Below are positions 25,962 to 33,918 of a DNA stretch of 64,000 nucleotides, one piece after another; within the stretch, counting starts at the first letter, position 1; the number at the start of each line of letters is the position of its first letter. The DNA is taken from positions 1 through 64,000 of the forward strand of contig NZ_QJJK01000010.1 in the NCBI RefSeq assembly GCF_003201475.1, read 5' to 3'. Made by a program: the position numbers and the translations under genes. The notes beneath the pieces were generated by a model. The model was not told the DNA's origin. It worked only from the letters and a program-made list of their open reading frames with translations, and ran no database searches. Origin of the DNA: Chelatococcus asaccharovorans. GTDB lineage: Bacteria > Pseudomonadota > Alphaproteobacteria > Rhizobiales > Beijerinckiaceae.

Positions 25962-27157
25962 CAGAACGACCCTCCGAAACGCGCGAAGCACTCGTCGCCC
26001 TCGTCGAAGATCTCGCCCCATGTCGCGGTCCCACCCGCGACGTCGAGGAGATAGTCGAAAAGGCTGTCAGCCATGGCGGCAAGCGAGGCCTGGGCCAGAA
26101 ACAGCGGGCTCGCATCGAAATCGATCTGCGCCGCAAGGCGCTCTGTGGTGGCCGGATGGCCGCTGATCTTGATGGTCGGCGCCACATGGCTGCAGAAGCT
26201 GTTGCCCGGCCCGGTGGTGAACAGCATGATCTGCGCCCCGGCCGCGGCAAAGCCCGTCAGCGATTCCGGGGAGAAGCCCGGCCCGTCCATCACATGCAGG
26301 CCGGTGCAAGGCGGCGGCGCGGCGAAGGCCAGCACGGAGCGTATCGGCCGCTCGCCCGCCTTGGCGATCGCCCCCAGCGACTTCTCCTCGATGGAGGAGA
26401 GCCCGCCGCGCACGTTCTCATGGCCGGGATTGTTATAGAGGAGGTCGACGCCGAGCGCCGCGACAGCGCGCTCCCGTTTGGCGACGGCCTCGACGATGGC
26501 GGCGCCGACGACGCCGTCGATCGCCCGTTCCGCCAGCACATGCTCGGCGCCCAGCCACTCCAGCGTCTCGCCGATGACGGCGGTGCCGCCGCAATCGACG
26601 AGGCGGTCGGCGAGTGCCCCCGCGAGCGGGTTGCTCACCAGCCCCGACGTCGCATCGGAATGCCCGCATTCGATCCCGACGAACAGCTCGGCGACGGGGA
26701 CCGGGACGCGCCGTTGCGTGGACAGGAGACGCGCCAGCTCGCCGCCGCGCCGCACCGCCAGTGCAGTCAGCGCCAGCGCATCCTCATGGACATCGTCGAG
26801 GGTGGCGATGGCGACGGCCTTGCCGGAGCGGGCCGCAATCGCCTCCGCCACGGCGTCGGCACTCGGGCGGTCCACGCCAACGATCAGCGTCGCGCCGCTA
26901 TTGGGGTGGCTGCCGAGGCCGACGAGCTGCGCGAAATGCATGTCCTTGTCGGGGCCGAGCTGCCCACGGCCGTAAGGCGTCGCCGCGAGCTTGCAGCCGG
27001 GCAGCGCCTGGGCAATGCGCCGTGCCGTCGGCGTTATGAGGCCGTTAATGCCGAGGACGAGCAGCGTGTTGCGCACGCCCGCCCGGCCCACCGGCCTCAG
27101 GTAGCCGAGGAATTCCAGCTGTTGGCGGCTCGGCTTGTCGGGCGATATGCCCCCCAT
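25961..27157 (-). CDS. UxaA/SuyB-type large subunit (galactarate/altronate dehydratase family)
   Basis: A 398-residue protein matching the C-terminal catalytic part of UxaA/GarD. It starts EFLGYLRPVGRAGVRNTLLVL, contains GIECGHSDATSGLVSNP and ends with TIKISGHP followed by a helical tail. The ATG at 27157 has GGAGGA five bases ahead; an earlier ATG has none. In the fused enzyme UxaA both parts lie in one chain, so the split arrangement here is like SuyAB, which removes sulfite from sulfolactate, and like other split hydroxyacid dehydratases. With a sulfonate-type importer and a YihU-like dehydrogenase nearby, a sulfonate substrate deserves a test. A sugar acid is the alternative. Confidence 0.87.
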   Translation of the reverse strand: MGGISPDKPSRQQLEFLGYLRPVGRAGVRNTLLVLGINGLITPTARRIAQALPGCKLAATPYGRGQLGPDKDMHFAQLVGLGSHPNSGATLIVGVDRPSADAVAEAIAARSGKAVAIATLDDVHEDALALTALAVRRGGELARLLSTQRRVPVPVAELFVGIECGHSDATSGLVSNPLAGALADRLVDCGGTAVIGETLEWLGAEHVLAERAIDGVVGAAIVEAVAKRERAVAALGVDLLYNNPGHENVRGGLSSIEEKSLGAIAKAGERPIRSVLAFAAPPPCTGLHVMDGPGFSPESLTGFAAAGAQIMLFTTGPGNSFCSHVAPTIKISGHPATTERLAAQIDFDASPLFLAQASLAAMADSLFDYLLDVAGGTATWGEIFDEGDECFARFGGSF

Positions 27158-27218
27158 GGTGTCCTCCGTCGTGTTTGTGTTGGGCGCGGCGCCCATCGCC
27201 CCGCAGGGCTGGGCCGGC

Positions 27219-28079
27219 TCAGCCGGCGAAGGCGGGTTCGGCGAGCCCGCGCACGCCTGGCTCGAAGGCGAGCACGGCGCCTGCCAGCGGTTCGGCCGCC
27301 CGCTGGGCCGGGCTCAGGCCCTGGGTCGCCGTCGTGATGAACAACGTGCCGAGATCCGCGCCGCCAAAGCTGCAGGAGGTCGGATTGCTGACCGGCAGCG
27401 GCACGAGCCTGTCGAGGCGCCCATCCGGGGAAAATCGCGCCAGCAGGCCGGCACCGAACCGCGCATTCCAGATGAAGCCCTCGGCGTCGACGGTGGCGCC
27501 ATCGGGCTTGCCTGCCACCTCGCCTGCCGGCACGAAAGCACACCGCCGGTGGGACACCCCCTCCTCCGCACCGAGCTCGAGGCAATCGATGGCGCCAACG
27601 GCCGAATCGGCAATATAGGCGCGGTCGCCGCCGGGTGAGAAACAGAGCGCATTCGGGACAGTCAGGCCGTCGAGAACCCGCGTCAGGGCGAGATGGCGAT
27701 CGACCCTGTAGACGCTGCCGGTCCGCTCCCGGCCGAAGTCCCACATGGTGGTAAACCAGATATTGCCCTGGCGATCGCAGCGCGAATCGTTGATGCGATT
27801 GCCGGCGTGGCCCTCGTCGACCGGCAGCAGCGGTTCCAGGCGCCCCGTGGCGATCGTGAAGGCATGGAGGCCGGATTTGAGGCCGAGAATAAGCCCGCCC
27901 GCCTGGCGCAGCATCACGGCTCCAACCAGTTCCGGCAGCGGCCAGCGCGTCACCACGCCGCTCCCCGCCAGCCGACATAGCGACGGTGCGCGGATATCGA
28001 CCCAGTAAAGCGCCTCCTCCGCCACCGACCACACGGGCGACTCGCCCAGCGTGTCGATCGGCTCCGTCACCGCCCTCAC
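27219..28079 (-). CDS. SMP-30/gluconolactonase/LRE family lactonase
   Basis: A 286-residue six-bladed beta-propeller lactonase. Metal-ligand positions are visible: Glu in LGESPVWS, Asn-Asp in AGNRINDSRCD, Asn in TVPNALCFSPGG and Asp in AYIADS. These enzymes open sugar lactones to aldonic acids with a divalent metal. The start is a GTG overlapping the LacI regulator's stop (GTGA). With the UxaA-type genes downstream and dehydrogenases across the region, it fits the second step of an oxidative sugar pathway. Confidence 0.9.
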   Translation of the reverse strand: MRAVTEPIDTLGESPVWSVAEEALYWVDIRAPSLCRLAGSGVVTRWPLPELVGAVMLRQAGGLILGLKSGLHAFTIATGRLEPLLPVDEGHAGNRINDSRCDRQGNIWFTTMWDFGRERTGSVYRVDRHLALTRVLDGLTVPNALCFSPGGDRAYIADSAVGAIDCLELGAEEGVSHRRCAFVPAGEVAGKPDGATVDAEGFIWNARFGAGLLARFSPDGRLDRLVPLPVSNPTSCSFGGADLGTLFITTATQGLSPAQRAAEPLAGAVLAFEPGVRGLAEPAFAG

Positions 28080-29143
28080 GACGCGGTCTCCCGGCGCAGC
28101 GTGGCGGGCGTGGCGGTGGAGCCGCGCTTGATGATCTCGAAACCCATGTCCACGACCCGTTGCTCCACGTCCTTGCCGGCAATGCGATCGAGCAACATCG
28201 TGCCGGCCCGGCTGCCGATCTCGAAGCGCGGGATGCGCACCGTCGTCAGCGAGGGATTGAGGTTTTCGGCGATCTCGAGGCCCTCGAAGCCGGCGATGGC
28301 AAGATCATCCGGCACGCGGATGCCGAGCCGCTGCGCCTCGAACAACGCACCCGCCGCGATGAAGTCGCCCGTGCAGAACAGAGCATCCACATCCGGCCGC
28401 TCGCCAACCAGGACACGCAATTGCCGGCCGGCCGCTTTCAGATCCATCTCGAGCTCCGCGACGAAACGCGGATCCGTATCGAGGCCGAAATCGCGCACCG
28501 CGGCCCGATAGCCGGCCTGACGCTCGACCTGGCGTTCGTTGTCCTTGGTGAAGGTGGTGAACAGGGCCACGCGGCGATAGCCCTGCTCGGCGAGCATGCG
28601 TGTCACTTCATAAGCCGCGTCGAAGTTTGAAAAGCCGACCGCCATATCGATCGGATCCTCGGGCAGGCTCGCGATCTCGACCGTCGGGATAGCATTGTCG
28701 CGGAGCATCTTGCGCGTCTTGGCCGTGTGGGTCGCGCCCGTGAGATAGACGCCATCGACCCGGCGCGCGAGGAACTCCGCGACGATCGTCTCCTCGCCCT
28801 CGGGAATGAAATCACTGTTGCCGAGCAGGAGGTGGTAGCCGCGCGCCTTGAGGGCGCGGCTGAAGCCCTCGGTGAAATCGGCAGCGATGGAGTTGCGCAG
28901 GGTCGGGATCACGGCGCCGATGGTCATCGTCTGGTTGGACGACAGGTTGCTCGCGACGCGGTTCGGGATATAGCCCGTCGCGGCGATCGCCGCCGCGATC
29001 TTCTCGCGGGTTTCGATCGAGACGCGATGCGGGAACGACAGCGCGCGGGACACCGTCATGGGAGCCACACCCGCAAGCCGTGCGACATCGCGGATACCGG
29101 CCCGCTTGACCCGTCGCCCTGAAGATCCCGAGACGTTTTCCAT
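28076..29143 (-). CDS. LacI-family transcriptional regulator
   Basis: A 355-residue regulator. The N-terminal helix-turn-helix IRDVARLAGVAPMTVSRAL with the hinge helix (RVASNLSSNQT) is followed by a periplasmic-binding-protein-like effector domain (IGAVIPTLRNS through the C terminus). I start at the ATG at 29143 (GGAATGGGC spacing); 29149 is an alternative. It heads the leftward operon regulator, lactonase, UxaA pair and faces the ABC importer operon. The GntR-type palindrome at 29179-29194 lies just ahead, so it probably represses both operons until a pathway sugar acid binds. Confidence 0.92.
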   Translation of the reverse strand: MENVSGSSGRRVKRAGIRDVARLAGVAPMTVSRALSFPHRVSIETREKIAAAIAATGYIPNRVASNLSSNQTMTIGAVIPTLRNSIAADFTEGFSRALKARGYHLLLGNSDFIPEGEETIVAEFLARRVDGVYLTGATHTAKTRKMLRDNAIPTVEIASLPEDPIDMAVGFSNFDAAYEVTRMLAEQGYRRVALFTTFTKDNERQVERQAGYRAAVRDFGLDTDPRFVAELEMDLKAAGRQLRVLVGERPDVDALFCTGDFIAAGALFEAQRLGIRVPDDLAIAGFEGLEIAENLNPSLTTVRIPRFEIGSRAGTMLLDRIAGKDVEQRVVDMGFEIIKRGSTATPATLRRETAS

Positions 29144-29178
29144 GCCCATTCCACGCTCACGTCTCTTGACGCTATTGA

Positions 29179-29194
29179 ATGTTACCGGTACCAT
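29179..29194. promoter_or_regulatory. LacI/GntR-type operator in the divergent promoter region
   Basis: ATGTTACCGGTACCAT is a 16-base palindrome with a single mismatched pair and a central CCGG. It closely resembles the ATGTTACCGGTAACAT-type operators of GntR/IdnR and other LacI-family regulators. It sits 36 bases upstream of the LacI start and about 40 bases before the rightward importer gene, ideally placed to control both. Confidence 0.8.
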
Positions 29195-29234
29195 CAAAGG
29201 CAATTCAAGAAAAATCGTTTGGGAGGGGCCTTTT

Positions 29235-30107
29235 TTGGCGGCTCAGCAAGACAACGGCCTGACCGTTCAGCCGGCGAGAACCGCCGCGCAGCCGGGCGCG
29301 GCTACGCCGGGTTGGCCGACATCGGCAGACCAGCGCATCTGGACGGCGCTCGGTGCCGTCTTCATCTATCTGCGCTCCATGGCGGTATTTCTCGTCATCT
29401 GGCACCTCGGCTCGCGCTGGGTCGGCAATGCGATCCTCCTGCCCTCACCCATCGACAGCGCGGAGGCGCTGGTCGAGTTGTTCGCCGACGGCGAAATCTT
29501 CGACAACGTGACGGCGAGCCTGTCGCGCCTCGGCGTCAGCTTCGGGCTGGCGATCGTCCTCGGGGTCTCGCTCGGCTTCGCCATGGGCATGAATCGCACG
29601 ATCTACGCCATGGTCGATCCGATGGTCGAGCTGCTGCGGCCGATCTCGGGCATCGCCTGGATCCCCCTCGGCATGTTCATCCTCGGCGTGGGCGAGGCCC
29701 TGCCGACGGCGATCATGTTCTACGGGGCCTTTTTCCCGATCGTCATCAACACGGTGGTCGGGGTGCAGGCGGTCAATCCCGGCCTCGTCCAGGCGGCGCG
29801 GGTGCTCGGCGTCAGCCAGCGCGCCATCGTACGCCATGTCATCTGGCCGGCAGCGCTTCCCAATATCCTGGTCGGTGCGCGCCTTGGTGCCGGGGCGGGC
29901 TGGATGGCGATGGTCGCCGCCGAGCTGATCGGCGCGCCGTCGGGCCTCGGCTTCGCCATCGAGTGGTACCGCGAGCTCCTGATGACGCCGAAGGTCCTCG
30001 CCTTTGTCTTCATCATCGGGCTGCTCGGCTATCTCCTCGATCGGCTGCTGCGCGGCCTGCAGCGCAGGCTCACGCCGTGGGCGCAAGCCGGCGGAGGCCT
30101 CACATGA
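29235..30107 (+). CDS. Sulfonate/nitrate/taurine-type ABC importer permease 1
   Basis: A 290-residue permease of the SsuC/TauC group. It has six membrane segments and the loop QAARVLGVSQRAIVRHVIWPAALPNI. I start at the TTG at 29235. GGGAGGGG lies six bases upstream, and the next ATG is more than 50 codons in, inside the first membrane segment. Earlier ATGs lie within or before the operator, beyond the regulatory region. It is the first gene of the importer operon controlled by the LacI operator and overlaps the second permease (ATGA). Confidence 0.88.
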   Translation: MAAQQDNGLTVQPARTAAQPGAATPGWPTSADQRIWTALGAVFIYLRSMAVFLVIWHLGSRWVGNAILLPSPIDSAEALVELFADGEIFDNVTASLSRLGVSFGLAIVLGVSLGFAMGMNRTIYAMVDPMVELLRPISGIAWIPLGMFILGVGEALPTAIMFYGAFFPIVINTVVGVQAVNPGLVQAARVLGVSQRAIVRHVIWPAALPNILVGARLGAGAGWMAMVAAELIGAPSGLGFAIEWYRELLMTPKVLAFVFIIGLLGYLLDRLLRGLQRRLTPWAQAGGGLT

Positions 30108-30874
30108 GCCTTCACCTGCGCCTCCGGCCGTTCATCCTGCCGCTCCTGCTGCTCGCCCTCTGGCAGATCGCCGCGATGGCCTATGCGCAGACCAGCCGCA
30201 TGCCCGTTCCCGGCGACGTCCTGACCATGGGCTGGACGCTCGTGTCGAGCGGCGAACTGCCGCTGGCCCTGCTGCAGAGCCTGAAGCGGGTGCTGCTCGG
30301 CTTTGCCTGCGCCGCCTCGCTCGCTCTCGTCGTCGGGACGGCGATGGCCGCGTTCGAGCCCATCGGCCGCAACCTCGATCCGATCGTCGAGAGCTTCCGG
30401 CCGATCGCCCCGATCGCGCTCCTGCCGCTGGCGATCCTCTGGTTCGGCACCGGCACGCCCGCCGCGGCGTTCATCGTCGGCTACGCCGCGTTCTTCCCGA
30501 TGCTGGTCAATACCATCCACGGCGTGCGCAGCATCGACCAAGGCGTCATTCGCGCGGCGCGCACGCTGGGTGTCAGCCGCTTCACCATCCTGCGCACCGT
30601 GGTCCTGCCGGGCGCCTTGCCGAACCTCTTTGTCGGGGCGCGCCTGGCGCTCGGCGTCGCCTGGACGTCGATCATCGCCGCCGAACTCGCCGTCGGCGCC
30701 AAGGCGGGCGGCGGCGGGTCGGGCGGCATCGGCCAGATGATGTTCGTGTTCTACGCCTACAGCGTCGACCTGTCGGGGATCATCGTCTGCATGATCGGCG
30801 TCGGCCTCGTTGCCCTGATCATCGACCGCGGCGTCCGCGCCCTCGAATTCTGGATGCTTCCATGGAAACGCTAG
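30104..30874 (+). CDS. Sulfonate/nitrate/taurine-type ABC importer permease 2
   Basis: A 256-residue permease of the same SsuC/TauC group as its neighbour. The loop IRAARTLGVSRFTILRTVVLPGALPNL is clear. Two different permease genes in tandem suggest a heterodimeric channel, whereas SsuC-type systems usually use a homodimer. The ATG overlaps the first permease stop, and the gene overlaps the ATPase start by 13 bases. It lies in the inner membrane. Confidence 0.9.
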   Translation: MSLHLRLRPFILPLLLLALWQIAAMAYAQTSRMPVPGDVLTMGWTLVSSGELPLALLQSLKRVLLGFACAASLALVVGTAMAAFEPIGRNLDPIVESFRPIAPIALLPLAILWFGTGTPAAAFIVGYAAFFPMLVNTIHGVRSIDQGVIRAARTLGVSRFTILRTVVLPGALPNLFVGARLALGVAWTSIIAAELAVGAKAGGGGSGGIGQMMFVFYAYSVDLSGIIVCMIGVGLVALIIDRGVRALEFWMLPWKR

Positions 30875-31695
30875 AAAAAATGACGCCCAAGATCTGTCTC
30901 GGCGGCATCACAAAAGAATATATCGCGCCGCGCACCGGGCAACGCACGCTGGCGATCGCGGATGTGTCGCTGGATGTCTTCCAGGGCGAGTTCCTGTGCA
31001 TCGTCGGCCCGTCCGGCTGCGGCAAGAGTACCATCCTCAACATGATCGCCGGCCTGGCGCGCCCCTCCCGCGGCGAACTGGTGATGGACGGCAAGCCCAT
31101 CCGCGATCCCGGCGCCGAGCGTGGCGTGGTGTTCCAGGATTACGCCCTGTTTCCCTGGAAGACCGTGCGCGAGAACATCGAGTTCGGTCCGCGCTATCGC
31201 ACCGCCGGGCCGTTGTCGGCGAGCGAGCGTGACCGGATCGTGCGCCACTACATCGATCTCGTGTCCCTGACCGGCGCCGAAAACAAGTATCCGCACGAAC
31301 TGTCGGGCGGCATGCGGCAGCGCTGCGCCTTCGCCCGGGCGCTCGCCAACGAGCCCGAGGTCCTGCTCATGGACGAGCCCTTCGCGGCGCTCGACGCGCA
31401 GACGCGCCTCATCCTGCAGGAAGAGCTTCTCAGGATCTGGGGCGAAGAATTGCCGCGCGCCGCGCGCAAGACCGTCGTGTTCATTACCCACGGCATCGAC
31501 GAGGCCGTGTACCTGGCGGACCGGGTGGCGGTGATGAGCAACAATCCCGGGCATATCAAGACGATCATGACCGTGGATCTGCCGCGCCCGCGACGCGAGA
31601 GCCTGCGCGCGACAGCCGAATTCCAGAAGCTCGCCGACGCGATCTGGCAACTCATCCGGCATGAGGCCTACGAGGCCACCATCGACCGGCACTGA
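30862..31695 (+). CDS. Sulfonate/nitrate/taurine-type ABC importer ATPase
   Basis: A 277-residue ATPase of the SsuB/TauB group. It shows Walker A GPSGCGKST, Q-loop VVFQDYALFPWKTVREN (the FPW form is typical of this group), signature LSGGMRQR, Walker B LLMDEPFAALDAQTR and switch FITHGIDEA. I take the ATG at 30862 that overlaps the permease end; an ATG at 30880 is possible. It energises the two permeases and the binding protein downstream. Confidence 0.93.
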   Translation: METLEKMTPKICLGGITKEYIAPRTGQRTLAIADVSLDVFQGEFLCIVGPSGCGKSTILNMIAGLARPSRGELVMDGKPIRDPGAERGVVFQDYALFPWKTVRENIEFGPRYRTAGPLSASERDRIVRHYIDLVSLTGAENKYPHELSGGMRQRCAFARALANEPEVLLMDEPFAALDAQTRLILQEELLRIWGEELPRAARKTVVFITHGIDEAVYLADRVAVMSNNPGHIKTIMTVDLPRPRRESLRATAEFQKLADAIWQLIRHEAYEATIDRH

Positions 31696-31759
31696 ATGGA
31701 CAACAAGCACCGCACCAATGCGGTTCATGGGAGGAAGGTTCATGGGAGGAACAGGAACA

Positions 31760-32983
31760 ATGAAGAACAGCCATTTCACGCGACGGCAGCTTATTGCCGC
31801 CGCCGGCGCCGCAGGCGTCGCCACGCTGGCCGCGCCGCGCATCGCGCGCGCGCAGGATGCGACCATCTCGGTCGGTCGCCAGCCCTGGGCGGCCGGCAAC
31901 TCGCCGATCACGCAACACATGATCGACAACAAGCTGTTCGAGAAGAAAGCGAAGGAACTCGGCTACCAGCTCACGGTCGACTGGCGTGATTACCCATCGG
32001 CGCAGCCCATGGTCGAGGCTTTCGTCAGCAACAATCTCGACCTCGGCATGTGGGGCAATACGCCGATCATCCGCGGGCTCGCGGCCAAGCAGCCCTGGAG
32101 CATCCTCAATGTCGGCGAGGGTCACTTCCGCTTCGTGGTCGCGACCCGGGCCGATTCCGGGATCCGCAACATCCAGGACCTCAAGGGCAAGACCATCGGC
32201 GCCCTGCTGGGTGGCGACCCCTACAACGCCTTCTCGCAGATCATCCTGGCCGAACTCGGCTCGGGCAATCCGCGCGATTTCGACATCAAGATGATCAACA
32301 CGCCGACCCAGGCGCAGGCGGCCACCATCCCGCGCGGCATGGATGCCGCCGTGCTGATCTATCCGGCCTTCCTCAAGGCACAGAAGGAAGCCGGCACGGT
32401 CGGCATCGTCAACTCGTTCGGCTACACCGAGGACCACTACAAGGGGCCGGCCGGCGAGGGCGCGGGGCACCTGCTGGAATCCGTCAAGAAGTCGGCATTC
32501 TATCCCGACGGCTACTATCTGCATCGCTCGTTCTGGATGGCGCGCGACAGCCTGCTCTCGCAGAATCCCAAGCTGGCGATCGCCTTCATGGTGGCGCAGC
32601 AGGAAGCCGTCACCGCCCTTAAGGCCATGACCACCGGCGCCATCTCCGACAGCGTGCAGAAGTATTGGGGGCTGCCCGCCGAGCTCGGCGCCAAGGTCGT
32701 CGAGGACGAGGTGGTGTTCCGGCGCGGCTGGATCTGGCCGACCCAGGGCGACATCGGCGCGATCGTCGAGACGTCGAAATTCATGGTCGAGGGCAAGCTC
32801 ATCCCGGCGCCGCTGGACTGGAAACTGGTGCTCGAGAACGTGGCGAAATCCGCCCCCCTGATGCACCAGGCCTACGAGATGAGCGGATCGAAGCCCCCGG
32901 AGAGCGCCTTCACGGCCAGTGATGCCGCCGATGTCCGCGGCCTCCCGACCTGGGACTACAAGCGCTGGACAGTCAAGAACTGA
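31760..32983 (+). CDS. ABC importer substrate-binding protein, aliphatic-sulfonate/NMT1-like, Tat-exported
   Basis: A 407-residue binding protein. The N terminus MKNSHFTRRQLIAAAG contains a twin-arginine motif and is followed by a hydrophobic stretch and ARAQD cleavage region, so it is probably Tat-exported. The mature part has VGRQPWAAGNSPITQHMID and EAFVSNNLDLGMWGNTP, the pattern of SsuA/NMT1-like binders. GGAGGA is nine bases before the ATG. The family includes sulfonate, taurine, nitrate and thiamine-precursor binders, so the ligand is open; an anionic small molecule is the best general expectation. Confidence 0.9.
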   Translation: MKNSHFTRRQLIAAAGAAGVATLAAPRIARAQDATISVGRQPWAAGNSPITQHMIDNKLFEKKAKELGYQLTVDWRDYPSAQPMVEAFVSNNLDLGMWGNTPIIRGLAAKQPWSILNVGEGHFRFVVATRADSGIRNIQDLKGKTIGALLGGDPYNAFSQIILAELGSGNPRDFDIKMINTPTQAQAATIPRGMDAAVLIYPAFLKAQKEAGTVGIVNSFGYTEDHYKGPAGEGAGHLLESVKKSAFYPDGYYLHRSFWMARDSLLSQNPKLAIAFMVAQQEAVTALKAMTTGAISDSVQKYWGLPAELGAKVVEDEVVFRRGWIWPTQGDIGAIVETSKFMVEGKLIPAPLDWKLVLENVAKSAPLMHQAYEMSGSKPPESAFTASDAADVRGLPTWDYKRWTVKN

Positions 32984-33015
32984 GCATCGGCCTGTTGCCG
33001 AAGAGGAATGCACGC

Positions 33016-33918
33016 ATGGACACGATAGGGTTTCTGGGGCTCGGCACGATGGGCGGCCCGATGGCGCGCAACGTTCTGCGCAAGGGCTACAGCGTCAAGG
33101 GGTTCGATCTCAACCGCGCGGCGGTCGAGGCCCATGTGGCTGCCGGCGGCCAGGCCGCCAGTTCCCTCGGCGATCTCGCCGCAGGGAGCGACGTCGTCAT
33201 CACCATGCTGCCCGACGGCCCGGACGTCGAGCGTGCGGTCCTCGGCGAGGGCGGGCTCATCCACGCCATGCAGGCGGGATCGGTCCTGATCGACATGAGC
33301 ACGATCGACCCGGCGGTCACCCGCCGGGTCGGCGCGGCCCTCGCCGAGAAGGGCATCCTGATGGTCGACAGCCCGGTGGGCAAGACGGTTGATCACGCCA
33401 TCGCCGGGACCTTGACACTGATGGTCGGCGGCGATGCGGCGACGATCGAACGCGTCCGCCCCGTGCTCATGTGCATGGGAGCCGACCTCTTCCATTGCGG
33501 CGGGCTCGGCATGGGTGAGGCGCTGAAGCTGACGAACAACTTCCTCGCCGCCACGATCCTGTCGGCCACGACGGAAGCGCTGGTCATGGGCAAGAAGGCC
33601 GGCCTGTCGCTGGAGCTCATGACCGACGTGATGCGCACGACGATGGCCTGGAACAACCAGTTTGCCATCGCCCTGCCGAAGAAGGGACTGGCCGGGGATT
33701 TCACGGCCGGTTTCATGGTGAAGCTCGGCGAGAAGGACCAGCGCCTCGCCGTCGCCATGGGCAAGGCGCTCGGCGTCGAGACGCCGGTCGGAGCCGCGGC
33801 CTATGCCACATTGACCGAAGCCCGGAATGCAGGCTTCGCCGATCTCGACGTGACGGCGGTGCTGCGGCTGCGCGAGGAACAGGCCGGCGTGACGGTGCGC
33901 CTCAAGCACGATGCATGA
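33016..33918 (+). CDS. Beta-hydroxyacid dehydrogenase family oxidoreductase, YihU (sulfolactaldehyde reductase)-like
   Basis: A 300-residue NAD(P)-dependent dehydrogenase of the 3-hydroxyisobutyrate dehydrogenase family. The Rossmann motif GLGTMGGPM begins at residue 8 and the catalytic Lys171 lies in EALKLTNNF with Asn174. The substrate loop reads DSPVGKTVDHAIAGTL (118-133). From memory this is close to the DVPVGRTSANAITGTL loop of E. coli YihU and unlike the usual DAPVSGG of HIBADH or GarR relatives. The residue number of the catalytic Lys also agrees with YihU, but Arg123 of YihU is Lys123 here. It follows the importer operon and reduces or oxidises a three- or four-carbon acid semialdehyde. 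Confidence 0.82.
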   Translation: MDTIGFLGLGTMGGPMARNVLRKGYSVKGFDLNRAAVEAHVAAGGQAASSLGDLAAGSDVVITMLPDGPDVERAVLGEGGLIHAMQAGSVLIDMSTIDPAVTRRVGAALAEKGILMVDSPVGKTVDHAIAGTLTLMVGGDAATIERVRPVLMCMGADLFHCGGLGMGEALKLTNNFLAATILSATTEALVMGKKAGLSLELMTDVMRTTMAWNNQFAIALPKKGLAGDFTAGFMVKLGEKDQRLAVAMGKALGVETPVGAAAYATLTEARNAGFADLDVTAVLRLREEQAGVTVRLKHDA

